Positions 1-8,485 of a DNA stretch of 64,000 nt are shown in pieces. How positions within the stretch are numbered: the first letter of the stretch is position 1; each line of letters begins with the position of its first letter. The notes beneath the pieces are model-generated. The model was not told where the DNA came from, did no database searches, and saw only the letters and a program-made list of their open reading frames with translations. The stretch comes from Leishmania donovani. Its lineage: Eukaryota > Euglenozoa > Kinetoplastea > Trypanosomatida > Trypanosomatidae. The translations under genes were made by a program, and so were the position numbers. The stretch spans positions 5,616 through 69,615 of the forward strand of contig NC_018236.1 of the NCBI RefSeq assembly GCF_000227135.1. The letters are read 5' to 3'.

Positions 1-69
1 CCTAACCCTAACCCTAACCCTAACCCTAACCCTAACCCTAACCCTAACCCTAACCCTAACCCTAACCCT
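1..69. repeat. Telomere repeats (CCCTAA)n
   Basis: About eleven tandem CCCTAA hexamers occupy the first 69 bases. This is the C-rich strand of the TTAGGG telomere, read inward from a left chromosome end. The array stops abruptly in 'aacccttt' and gives way to unique sequence, so the assembly reaches the chromosome tip but captures only the innermost telomeric units. Confidence 0.97.
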
Positions 70-1841
70 TTCCGTCTTCGTACACCAACACTTTGGTGGT
101 GTCGTCCTTGTGTGGAGTCCGGTCATTTGTGAAAGCTCGTTTTTTTGATGTCGAGTTTTTTTGAGAGCTTAAACTTCAGTGCGCCCACCTGTGGCGAAGG
201 CGTCTTGAGGGCTTGCGTAGCGGTTTCGTTTTATATGTTTGGCGGCGCATGTTTGACCACGTCAACGCACTTTGTCGTTGAAAAGGGCTGGAAAAAAAAG
301 CTGTTAAAATACAAAAAAAGGGGTTAGGTTTTGGATGTTTGATGCGGAGGAAGAAGAGTGCAATGTGGAAGAGGATGGCCTATGCAATAAATTGAAAAGA
401 GGACAGTAGTATGTATAATTTCTTTCGTTGGCGAGCAGCAGAAGCGTAGTCAGACGTAGTGGGGTTCTAGACGGGAAGGACGAGGCGGAGAAACTGTAGG
501 GGAAAAAGGAAACAAGTGAGCCGCGTCTTAATAAGGGATGTATTTGTGTAATATGTGGGGCCCACATTAGAATGCATGCGGTGCGCGCTGCACGCGGGGA
601 GATCTGTACGAGCGTGCGCACGTACGCGCCACATGGTTGTTAGCTCACGTGGATGAGAGGGACGCTGCAAAGGGGAAACGAGCGCATGGACGCATCACAC
701 AGACATGGGTTGGCACAGTGAGTATGGTATGCGCGTCGACGGGGCATGTGGAAGTTTGAAGTGGGCATCCATTCACTGCGCTCAAAGTACAGCTGGAAGC
801 CGTCACGAAACCTGTACTGATATGTGTGAAGTAGTGAGAGGCACATCACGTTATCCAGATGTTTTGATCACAAGATGAATCGCCTTGTTTTTGCATACCC
901 CACAGCATTTTAACCGCCTTTGAGGCAGCCCGCCACCCCCCTCAGCCGCCCCCTACTGCGGCAGATGGGGGTATGGAGGTGTCACCCGATTAGTCCGCTT
1001 TTGCCCGTCGATGTGCGCACTGGAGTGGCCAACGGAACATGGACACACCACACAGGTGAGATTGACGTAGGATTCACATTCACCATCATCGATGCAAGGG
1101 CACTGTCGCATTGGGTGCGCACGATAGGTGGGGCGCATGGGCTTAGCCAACTTGCGCTGTGGATGGCGGAGAGGCGGCCTTCGTTTTGTGGTGCCCGAAC
1201 GGGCCCCATCGATGCGGAAAAGGCCGTCGTCACTTGATGCAGACGGCGGCGTTACGAACGTCGATGCTGGCACAAACTACGGGAGCTTACCGCCGTTGAC
1301 GACGGCCATGGAATGAATCCTGTTGCCCCACACATGTGGATAAGATGATTGCGGAGGGCTGTAGGTATGGCTTTTTCCGGCACGCAAACTGAGATGGGAC
1401 TGCACGTCTGCCCGCAGGAAAGAGATTTTTTTTTCGTGAAGGGGAAAGAAGAAGGCCCCCCCCTCCGACCTTTGTTGGCATGGCCTTGGTTCAATGCACT
1501 CCTAGGTTGCTGTATTCTGCATGGTCAAGGAACTGATGGGAAAAACGATACCATGGGATCGCTCTACGTCAATTGATTCTGGCTGCTTTGCTCTGTCTTT
1601 GAAATTCCATGCATCAGCAGAGCGAACTAAGGCTGATGGGGGTGTTGGTGTAACGGATACGGCGCCTGGTCTTTTCAAGGGAATGTACCCTGCTTGTACG
1701 GGGAATTTGTTTTCACGAGCAATAGTCCCTTGTGGGACGCTGGTCGACACAAAAACGTTTATGATCTTCTTGAGATATCTGAGAATTAAATGGTACTTCG
1801 ACCTCCTTGTTCCTTTCTCTTTTTTTTCGGTAACGCTTGTC
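70..1841. other. Gene-free subtelomere
   Basis: About 1.8 kb between the telomere and the first gene. I see no recognisable gene, satellite or tandem repeat. Bases 83-98 form a small inverted repeat (CACCAA, 4-nt loop, TTGGTG) next to the telomere, in the position where Leishmania telomere-associated conserved boxes are known to lie; I cannot confirm the identity from memory. Overlapping ORFs of about 105 codons on both strands at 920-1273 have no family signature and are treated as chance. The stretch ends in the pyrimidine tract that precedes the first gene. Confidence 0.7.
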
Positions 1842-1843
1842 AG
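1801..1843 (+). promoter_or_regulatory. Trans-splice acceptor region of the TEX9-like gene
   Basis: A strong pyrimidine tract at about 1801-1828 is followed by the AG at 1842-1843, 32 nt before the ATG at 1876. This fits a spliced-leader addition site. A second AG at 1872-1873 would leave almost no leader. There are no other promoter signals, as expected for trypanosomatid polycistronic transcription. Confidence 0.5.
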
Positions 1844-1875
1844 CGGGGTAGAATTGACTATTTCTCTTCACAGTA

Positions 1876-2310
1876 ATGGAGAAGGATAGCAGTGGCTCGA
1901 CAGGAAGCGGTGCTGTCAATCGCGAAGGGGTGCTGGAGAAGATGTTAGAAGAGGAGGTCGTTAAGCGACATGATGCAGAGCGAGCGGCAGAAGGATTGCG
2001 GAGGCGGATGCAGCTGCTGGAGGCAGAAGTCCTTGATCTGCGACAGGCCAGCGACTGGAAGAAGGGTTCTGTTTTATGCACAGCTGCTGGCGACGATGGC
2101 ACCGCCGTATCGACTGTCGGCGATGCGGAATGTGCAGATAGTAGTGATTCTGCCCTTAAAATAGAGAATCATCGGCTGAGGGAGTTTGTTAAACGACAAA
2201 ATGCTCTTATCGATGTTCTGCGCCGTCAAAAAGTTCTTCTCGAAGCTAGTGCAGCTGTCAACATATCCGTGCGCGACTTTGACAAGCAGCTGGAAATCCA
2301 CAAGGTATAG
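1876..2310 (+). CDS. TEX9-like coiled-coil protein
   Basis: A 144-residue, highly charged, mostly helical protein and the first gene inside the telomere. Residues about 15-60 (VLEKMLEEEVVKRHDAERAA and onward) and 93-130 have heptad-type coiled-coil character, separated by an acidic Ser-rich linker. The C-terminal block RQNALIDVLRRQKVLLEASA followed by an FDKQLEI ending has the same spacing as the conserved C-terminus of TEX9, a centriolar-satellite or cilium-associated coiled-coil protein family of ciliated eukaryotes (resemblance judged from memory). A flagellar or basal-body role is inference. The ATG at 1876 is chosen because it directly follows a pyrimidine tract and acceptor AG and the whole ORF is protein-like. 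Alternative: an unrelated small coiled-coil protein. Confidence 0.7.
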   Translation: MEKDSSGSTGSGAVNREGVLEKMLEEEVVKRHDAERAAEGLRRRMQLLEAEVLDLRQASDWKKGSVLCTAAGDDGTAVSTVGDAECADSSDSALKIENHRLREFVKRQNALIDVLRRQKVLLEASAAVNISVRDFDKQLEIHKV

Positions 2311-2816
2311 AGTCGTTCGTTTCTTCTTGCTGGTATCGGAGCACTGCAGTTAAGGATCCCCTCTGGAAAGCATTGTTAATGGTTTTTCTGGTTTATTCGG
2401 ATGTGCTATGCTGTTCCCGAATATTGGTGATCTGTATCTATGATGTAGTGTTCATCTGGCGTCTTTTTTTCCTCTTCACTTCAAGGTGCGGAAAGTTCGT
2501 TGGCTGCTGCCGCGACGAAAACAAGAAGGAAGACGAAATGGACAAAGAGAGTGCTCGAGGGCTTGCGGATGAGGATAATTAATCGGCTAACCTAGCACTT
2601 TTTTTCCGACTGAGATTCCTACTGTCGTGAAAATGTTTGCTACGATGTGGTTGAGGGCATGCAAAGGAGGGAAGCAGCTTTGAATGGCGCGACCGTATAT
2701 ATGCTACAATCACGGAGCTTCGTGCACATGGACCTTGCAAACCGACGCGTGAACAGACACTGCTCCAGCTTCTTTCCCTCGATATGTGCAACCTCTTGGA
2801 CGTTGGGTTTTTTTAA
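2311..2816. other. Intergenic region
   Basis: About 0.5 kb between the TEX9-like gene and the acceptor site of the WD40 gene. It contains T-rich tracts near 2465-2480 and 2600-2610. An open frame running upstream from the WD40 gene covers 2647-2874, but I read it as untranslated sequence. No other feature seen. Confidence 0.5.
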
Positions 2817-2818
2817 AG
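2808..2818 (+). promoter_or_regulatory. Trans-splice acceptor inside the extended WD40 ORF
   Basis: Seven T residues (2808-2814) are followed by AG at 2817-2818, and no other AG lies between this site and the CT-rich stretch starting near 2769. Splicing here would remove the ATG at 2647 and make 2875 the first in-frame ATG. Two ATGs at 2831 and 2834, in another frame, run quickly into TGA and would be a short uORF. Confidence 0.45.
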
Positions 2819-2874
2819 CAAGGCCTTTGGATGATGGTGATAGGTTGAGCGAAAGCCAATCAACCTTGTCGAAA

Positions 2875-3996
2875 ATGGCCTGTGTTACCGGAGACGATAC
2901 CGGCGTTGTGAAAATATGGGACATCTCGAAAAGCAGCGGCGCAACGCTAAAGTTCTCATTTGGTGAGCAGAGCCGGAAACGCGCCATCATGGGCATGTGC
3001 TGGGAAGATAATAGCACGTCGTCTGTGGCATTCTCGTCGAATGACGGCTTTCTTTCTGTGCTGGACATCAGCGACTACATTATCAGCTCCTCTGTGAAGG
3101 CGAACACCGTCGCAGGGCTGCCCAACGCCATGTCGTTTGTGAAGGGAAAGCTTGTTCTTGTCTCCAAAGATGGCGAGACGAGCGTCTTTAGTAGTGATCT
3201 CACACCATCATCTTCGTTTTCGGGCAACGGGCCAATTGATGCGGTGCATATTCACCGTAAATTTGGCATGGTTGCGATGGGCGGGAGGGAGAATGATCTG
3301 TGTGTCTACGACTTGGCCTCCGAGGCCGTGGAGGAACCTGTTTTCAAAGCGCGAAATGTTCGAGACCACATTTTAGATGTTCCATTCCCAGTGTTTGTGA
3401 CTGGCGCGTGCATTGTGAACCCATATGTTTTTGCCGCTTGCACTGCGTATCACCAGGTACGGTTTTATGACCGACGCTCGAATGACCGACCAGTGCAGGA
3501 ATTCGAGATTAGTCGAGAAATTGAACGGCGCCCAACAACGATGCTGCAATGGAATGCAAACAAGTTCCTGATTGGAGAGGCCAGCGGCGACATTCACTTG
3601 TACGATACCCGACGGGGTTTTTGCTCTCGCGCGAAACTGCGTGGCGGTGTCGGAAGTGTAAGGTGCATGTGCAAGCATCCTGCTGGTCACCAAATTCTCG
3701 GTGTCACGGGCCTGGACCGCAAAGCGCGTCTTTACCACGTGCCGACTGGAAAGCTGCTGATGTCAGTGTACGTAAAGCAGAAGGCGAATTGCTTGCTGCT
3801 TGACAAACAACTGCCGCTGAGAGATAAAGTTACGGCGTTCAGTGGCGTCGTGAACACGAAGCAGCCTGAAAAAGCCAACACGCTAGGAGATGCTTTGTGG
3901 GATGACATGGACCCGGTGCTGGATGACCTGGACGAAAAGGAAATTGTAGCGGATACTGCCACCCAGAGCAGGCGTAAAGTGCAACGAAAAGAGTGA
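2875..3996 (+). CDS. WDR74/Nsa1-like WD40 ribosome biogenesis protein
   Basis: A predicted 373-residue beta-propeller protein. It opens directly with propeller sequence (MACVTGDDTGVVKIWDIS). Later blades include VFAACTAYHQVRFYDRR, FLIGEASGDIHLYDTRRG and ILGVTGLDRKARLYHVPTGK, followed by a YVKQKANCLLL segment and an acidic-then-basic tail (ALWDDMDPVLDDL...RRKVQRKE). The order of last blade, YLK-QLNCLLL, ELW acidic segment and Lys/Arg-rich tail matches WDR74/Nsa1, which acts in nucleolar maturation of pre-60S ribosomes with the AAA ATPase Rea1/NVL. The frame stays open upstream to an ATG at 2647, but those 76 residues do not look like a propeller and contain a splice acceptor, so 2875 is preferred. 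Confidence 0.78.
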   Translation: MACVTGDDTGVVKIWDISKSSGATLKFSFGEQSRKRAIMGMCWEDNSTSSVAFSSNDGFLSVLDISDYIISSSVKANTVAGLPNAMSFVKGKLVLVSKDGETSVFSSDLTPSSSFSGNGPIDAVHIHRKFGMVAMGGRENDLCVYDLASEAVEEPVFKARNVRDHILDVPFPVFVTGACIVNPYVFAACTAYHQVRFYDRRSNDRPVQEFEISREIERRPTTMLQWNANKFLIGEASGDIHLYDTRRGFCSRAKLRGGVGSVRCMCKHPAGHQILGVTGLDRKARLYHVPTGKLLMSVYVKQKANCLLLDKQLPLRDKVTAFSGVVNTKQPEKANTLGDALWDDMDPVLDDLDEKEIVADTATQSRRKVQRKE

Positions 3997-4636
3997 AGGA
4001 GCTCAATCGACTTTTTTTTCCGCTATATGGTGTTGTGGAAAAGGCGAATGATTCATAAAGGGGGCGTAGGGACTTTATGCCCTACTGCGAGAGCGGAGTG
4101 ACCGAAGGACGTCGCTGAGTTCCACAGTCAACTTCTTTGTGCGATTAAGGAATAAAACGGTAGTTAAAGAAAGGTTCACAACAGCGCTGGTGCATTCGAG
4201 CATCCTAGCTAGTAAGGTGTTTTCAGGGGCGGAAATGGTGCGTGCGGTATTTCGGAAACCCATCGGAATAGGGCAGCAACCGACTTTTCACCATTGAAGG
4301 GATTACCTCAACGGAACTGAAAATAGGAAATATACCGCGGTACATCGAGCATTGATTCAGTGCACATAGTGGTGTATATATCTTTTTTTCGGTTTTTTGC
4401 GTCGTGCGGAGTTCTGCGCTGCTGTAGCTCCTGCTCACACAGAGGTGATATCTCAATGCTCTGCTCTCTTCCTTCACCGTTTTCGTCTTCTTACGTGCGC
4501 ACTTGTTGCTGGCTAATTTCACCAATCTTATGCGCGACAATGAGCAAGCTGAAGTTTAGTATTGCGACCAGCATACAGTTGCGGTGCTCACCTGATTTTT
4601 TTTCTACCGCATCATATTGTTGCTTTGCATCAAAAA
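3997..4636. other. Intergenic region
   Basis: About 640 bases with no recognisable gene. Pyrimidine-rich sequence at about 4380-4500 (including ctcttccttcaccg) probably supplies the trans-splicing signal for the downstream small membrane protein, with candidate AGs near 4542 and 4579. Confidence 0.5.
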
Positions 4637-4960
4637 ATGGCGTCCTGCCGCACTGGCCGGCTTCCCATGCCGGATGATCCGCTGTTCAACTCGACGCACA
4701 TGCACGGTCTGCGCCACAGCAGCCGTCTTGCTGGCCTTGGCATGATTGCCGTGATTTGGATTATGTACGAGAAGCTGCGCCACTCGCACCACTATATCAC
4801 TTACAAGGGCCCGGAGAACCCGTTCGCGCGCATTCGTCATCGCCGTTTCCCTGGTGGTGCGTTCATGTTCGGCTGGGGTAACAACGGCTTGAATCGGGAT
4901 TGTGGTATCAAGGAATTTGAGTGCTGGGCCGGTTACACTGGTAAGGAGTACACGTACTAA
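4637..4960 (+). CDS. Small inner-membrane protein, COX6A-like
   Basis: A 107-residue protein with one hydrophobic segment at about 31-46 (LAGLGMIAVIWIMYEK), followed by a His-rich stretch and the segment NPFARIRHRRFPGGAFMFGW. The layout of a short matrix-facing N-terminus, a single helix, then 'RIR..RFP.G....F' resembles cytochrome c oxidase subunit VIa, where the equivalent is RIR-x-KPFPWGDG-x-x-LF. It would then be a nuclear-encoded accessory subunit of mitochondrial complex IV. The GD of the usual PWGDG motif is not conserved, so the assignment is tentative. The start at 4637 is preferred over the in-frame ATG at 4562 because the upstream 25 residues are translated pyrimidine tract. Confidence 0.62.
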   Translation: MASCRTGRLPMPDDPLFNSTHMHGLRHSSRLAGLGMIAVIWIMYEKLRHSHHYITYKGPENPFARIRHRRFPGGAFMFGWGNNGLNRDCGIKEFECWAGYTGKEYTY

Positions 4961-5563
4961 CTTCATGTCTCCTCGGTGTGTACTGTTCAACTCGTGTATA
5001 ACATTCTTTTGTTTTTTTTTTTTGGTCTAGGACTTGTAGTTAGGCCTAGTAGCACTGGAATGTGTTGCTGGAGTTCATCAAAGAAACGGAAAGTATGCTT
5101 TTGTCTAGTTTTGTGCTGATTTACGTGTTTGTTTATGAAGCAGAGAAAAATACAGAAGAAACTCGTAGTCCTTTCGTATGCGTAAATCTACATGTCGGCG
5201 CCTGTCGACTGTAGCCGCTTGATACAAGGTTGCTTTTCAGCAGAATATGAGGGAAAAGACAGAGCACGCTCTGTTTGTTTTCAGGACTCACACAGTCACG
5301 CGCGCGCGCACACACACACACTATGAAAGGTCATGCATAGTCGCGTTAGTGGAGGAGGATCGACGCTACTTGGCAGCTGATCTGGTGCGTGGAAGTTATT
5401 TTTGCTCGAATTTCTTCCGCTACTATTTCCGGTCTCCCTCTCTGCTTGGTTCTCTCTGTTTCTCCTCATCTGAAAATATTCCATTACCGGAACCTGTGCC
5501 CCCCGACTTGTGCACGGCTTGCTTTTAGGGAGGATGGCGGTACGCGCTACTCTTACAGAAAAA
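4961..5563. other. Intergenic region with short CA/CG dinucleotide tract
   Basis: About 0.6 kb. A T9-12 run lies near 5010-5022 and a (CG)/(CA) dinucleotide tract at about 5298-5320. Small ORFs here on both strands are low-complexity and lack family signatures. Confidence 0.5.
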
Positions 5564-5596
5564 GCTCTTGTTTCTTCCCTTTTATCCCGAATATAG
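5564..5596 (+). promoter_or_regulatory. Trans-splice acceptor for the 61-aa gene
   Basis: A pyrimidine tract (cttgtttcttcccttttatc) leads to AG at 5595-5596, 18 nt before the ATG at 5614. This supports the short reading rather than the longer frame opening at 5389. Confidence 0.45.
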
Positions 5597-5613
5597 AAGG
5601 GCAGGCGTTGGAG

Positions 5614-5799
5614 ATGAACAGAGGTGATATCGTGCGCAAACAAAAACAGCCATCAACGTCTGCCTACGATCGCGACAAGTTTCTGGAGGCCATGGAGCGG
5701 TACTCGAACTATGTGAGCTCGTGGAGTTGGTTGATCGGAGGGCCCTCTAGCTACTTTGTAGTGGAGCCGGAACAGTCGTCCGCTGAGCCTTCGCTTTAG
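5614..5799 (+). CDS. Small conserved-looking protein of 61 aa, function unknown
   Basis: The predicted product starts MNRGDIVRKQKQPSTSAYDR and has an amphipathic middle (DKFLEAMERYSNYVSSWSWL) and a polar acidic tail. There is no clear transmembrane helix and no domain I recognise. It is called because a good pyrimidine tract and acceptor lie just upstream, the codons look protein-like (no low-complexity run), and it fills an otherwise empty slot in a compact cluster. Codons 1-75 of the longer frame are translated UTR. The product could be a small subunit of a mitochondrial or cytoskeletal complex, but nothing in the sequence decides this. Confidence 0.5.
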   Translation: MNRGDIVRKQKQPSTSAYDRDKFLEAMERYSNYVSSWSWLIGGPSSYFVVEPEQSSAEPSL

Positions 5800-6126
5800 C
5801 GGTAGCCGTTTTTTGTTGTCGAATGGGCGTGTGTGTGGTGGTTTTCAGATAGTATCTGCTCCGCGTATGAAAGCGCTACTATTTGTTTGTATTTTAGCTC
5901 ACGAGCTTGCGTCTTCAACAACAAAAAAAACGAACAGAGGTGTGGCCGTTCTTGGAATCGAAAGCAGCGAGCTGAGTCTTCCAAATCTCTCAGCTTGTCG
6001 GGATGGCGCTCGTTGCAGTCTCAGTACTAGCCTTTTCCCTGGATGGGGGCGTTTATTTGTGACGCGCCATCTTCCCCTGGCCATGTTACCGATGCCTTTG
6101 GCTCTACTTAACGCTGCTTCGGTCAC

Positions 6127-6167
6127 CTGTCCTTTTCTTTCGGTTGTTCTTTTCCATGAGTTTTGCA
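6127..6167 (+). promoter_or_regulatory. Trans-splice acceptor for the HAT-repeat gene
   Basis: A clear tract (cctgtccttttctttcggtt onward) ends in AGs at 6158-6159 and 6166-6167, 15-24 nt before the ATG at 6182. It sits inside the longer open frame that begins at 5813 and so argues against that start. Confidence 0.55.
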
Positions 6168-6181
6168 GCCTTTCCGAATCT

Positions 6182-8041
6182 ATGGACGCAAAGGAATTTG
6201 TTCAGCGCTTTCCTAAGTCGGCCCTCAGCGCCAAACTTGTCTTGTCTCTGGAAAGCACAGAGCAACGGGATTTCGTTGTGTCGCTCATCGATGACGCCGT
6301 TTACTGTGACTCTTGGGAGGCTTACTTTGACTTCGCCGAGCGCAATAATGTTGCCATTACGGAGGATGTGGCGCTGGCTGCCGTGCAGGCAGTCGGATTA
6401 GATCCACTCAGCGCCCCTTTATGGGTAAGGGCTGCGGCCTGCTGCGAATCAGTGGAGTCGCAAAAGAGCCTGTATGAGTTTGGCCTCTCGGTTCCGCTAC
6501 ATGGCTGGCAGCGCCTCTTCGAGGAATATCGCCGCTGCACTGACGGCCATGAGGACGATCACGTGCTTTCCGAAACGGAATGTTGGTGTGTATCCAATGT
6601 GTTGACGGCGGAGAAGTGGCCGGACCGTTACGCCAAGCTGGACACGGACGCCGAGGCAGAGGAGGTCCGGCAAGCTTGGCTGGACCTTTTTTCTTGTATG
6701 CTGACGAGTCTGGCGGCCACGGTGATTGCTAGGGACTTACAGTTGCGGCGGATCGAGCTAGCGATGCGTCAAATGTGCACTCAGTTGCCAGGGGATGACT
6801 CATGCTGGTACCAGCTTGCCCTCTTTCAACTTCGCATCTTAGAGGACGCCGAGGCGGCTAGGAAGACTGTTGCGAGCGGGATAGCGGCAGCAGGGCCATC
6901 GTTCGCCTTAGAAAACATTGCCTCCGTCGTAGATGGTGTTGTTGGTGTCAGCGACATCAGTGACACCTCGAGCGCTGATGTGCTCACTGCAACAAAAACG
7001 TTGATGCAGCAGCGCCGTGCTGCGGAGGAATTGGCGTTAGATGGGGTTACAAAAGACCGGTTGCGTGCTTTGCGCTCTGTTGGAAAGGCCGCCGCTCAGC
7101 AGGGGCTTAGCGACTGGAAGATCTTCTCGCAGTGGCGATGTGCGGAAGACATGGCAGCCCACGACACCAAAATGGCTGCCAAGGTGCTGGAGAACGGCAT
7201 GATCTGCTGCTCACACTCCCCCACCGATGCCCTCCTGTTGGGTAGCGAGGCGGCACAGTACCACCTCTTGCAGCGTCACGAGCGCGAAGCGCTGGGCTAC
7301 GCGGAGCAGCAGATTGAGCAGCAGGCCGGGCTGCATCACCGCGGCAAAATCATGGCATCGTGGAACAGTCTTGTACGGATTGAGAGCCTTCTTGGTCTAA
7401 GTTTTTCGAAGGCGGCGAAGCGGCGTGCAGAGCTGTTTCCGCAGAATCGCATTTCCATGTTCATGGAGAACTGCAGGGTCGGCGACTACTTGCCGTGCGA
7501 CAAGAGTACCTTCCAGTGGGCCCGCTTCGTGGAGGACTATCAGGTGGACAAGGCATCCGTTGAGGAGACACCTTTTCATGGAATCGCGCCCCCGCGAAAC
7601 AAGGCGGTGGCGGTAAAGCGTTTGCAGCAAGTGGAGTGCGAAACACCTGACGACTCGCAGTGGGAGCCGTTTGTGCCGCCGCTCAGCTGCTTGCCTTCTC
7701 GCGAGGAAGAGAATCCTGATGACGTCACCGGAGTCCGAGAACTGCGCGGAAAGCTCGTATATCGCGTGAAGGTGGACGCGCGCACAGCGGCACGATGCCA
7801 GAGAGAGAAAGCAACGAGGCAGCGCTCGAAGACGGGAGAAAAAGCTGTCGAGCGCGGCGGCGCTCTCGGTTCGCTGATGCGACGTGTGTGTCCAGTGAAT
7901 CTTACGGTTGGGCAGACGAAGCGATTGCAGTCGATCTCGGCAGATTGGGTTGTTCACGTGCTAACCGTTTCGGAGCTAGATTTGGAGCGCACGCTCAAGG
8001 AGCGCGCCGAGCGGCAGGAGAGTCACGGCATGTCTGTTTAA
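6182..8041 (+). CDS. CstF-77/Rna14-like HAT-repeat mRNA 3'-end processing factor
   Basis: A 619-residue protein of helical half-a-TPR (HAT) repeats. Visible HAT-type motifs include APLWVRAAACCESVESQKSL, DDSCWYQLALFQLRILEDAE, DWKIFSQWRCAEDMAAHDTK and IMASWNSLVRIESLLGLSFS. The last repeat runs into KAAKRRAELFP and then a YLPC motif near residue 435, the arrangement of the CstF-77/Rna14 family (KRR-x-x-F, then DLYPC). That family is the scaffold of cleavage stimulation factor, which positions pre-mRNA cleavage and polyadenylation; in trypanosomatids polyadenylation is coupled to trans-splicing of the next gene. The basic C-terminal third (about 440-619) is not recognised. Other HAT proteins (Utp6, Clf1/Syf3) are alternatives. 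The start is set by the splice site; the upstream hydrophobic extension is translated leader. Confidence 0.72.
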   Translation: MDAKEFVQRFPKSALSAKLVLSLESTEQRDFVVSLIDDAVYCDSWEAYFDFAERNNVAITEDVALAAVQAVGLDPLSAPLWVRAAACCESVESQKSLYEFGLSVPLHGWQRLFEEYRRCTDGHEDDHVLSETECWCVSNVLTAEKWPDRYAKLDTDAEAEEVRQAWLDLFSCMLTSLAATVIARDLQLRRIELAMRQMCTQLPGDDSCWYQLALFQLRILEDAEAARKTVASGIAAAGPSFALENIASVVDGVVGVSDISDTSSADVLTATKTLMQQRRAAEELALDGVTKDRLRALRSVGKAAAQQGLSDWKIFSQWRCAEDMAAHDTKMAAKVLENGMICCSHSPTDALLLGSEAAQYHLLQRHEREALGYAEQQIEQQAGLHHRGKIMASWNSLVRIESLLGLSFSKAAKRRAELFPQNRISMFMENCRVGDYLPCDKSTFQWARFVEDYQVDKASVEETPFHGIAPPRNKAVAVKRLQQVECETPDDSQWEPFVPPLSCLPSREEENPDDVTGVRELRGKLVYRVKVDARTAARCQREKATRQRSKTGEKAVERGGALGSLMRRVCPVNLTVGQTKRLQSISADWVVHVLTVSELDLERTLKERAERQESHGMSV

Positions 8042-8485
8042 GAAGGGAAACTCAAGAGGAAGGGGCACTGGGTGCTGACGCAGAGCAGGGACGCTGCGTA
8101 AGGGATCTGGGCGCCGCCGTTCCTCGTTTATCCGTGAAGGTATAGAGCTCGCTAGGTGGGCATCCTCATGTGATGATCATCTTATGCAACTGTGCAGTGA
8201 GGCAGCCGACCAAAAAGCAATGATGCAAAAGAAAGCAGACGAGCAAAAGCCCCCAAGTAGGCCGAGGCACGCGAGGCCCGCTGAATAAGTCATGTTATCG
8301 GTACCAAAGCTTGCTGGCTCTCGTTCTACCCCTCTCTGTGCCTTGCGCTGAGTTCTTGCAACGGGTTCTTTTCTCTTTCCTCCTCTTCCGCCTTCTGCTG
8401 TCATATGTCGTTTTCTCTTGCCGCGCCTCGCGCACCAATGCGGATGCGTTGCGTCTGCCAAGGTGCATGATCGATATCAGATGCC
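8042..8485. other. Intergenic region
   Basis: About 440 bases. The second half (about 8340-8430) is the pyrimidine-rich tract preceding the PEX11-type gene. No gene seen. Confidence 0.5.

Noticed and set aside
920..1273. Overlapping ORFs of about 105 codons on both strands in the subtelomere
   Set aside because: No family signature, no pyrimidine-AG signal in front of the + strand ORF, and mutual overlap suggests a chance GC-rich open window.
5813..6181. 123-residue N-terminal extension of the HAT protein that looks partly like a signal peptide
   Set aside because: A strong pyrimidine tract and acceptor AG lie within it, and the hydrophobic stretch is a translated pyrimidine run. CstF-77-type proteins are nuclear and need no signal peptide.
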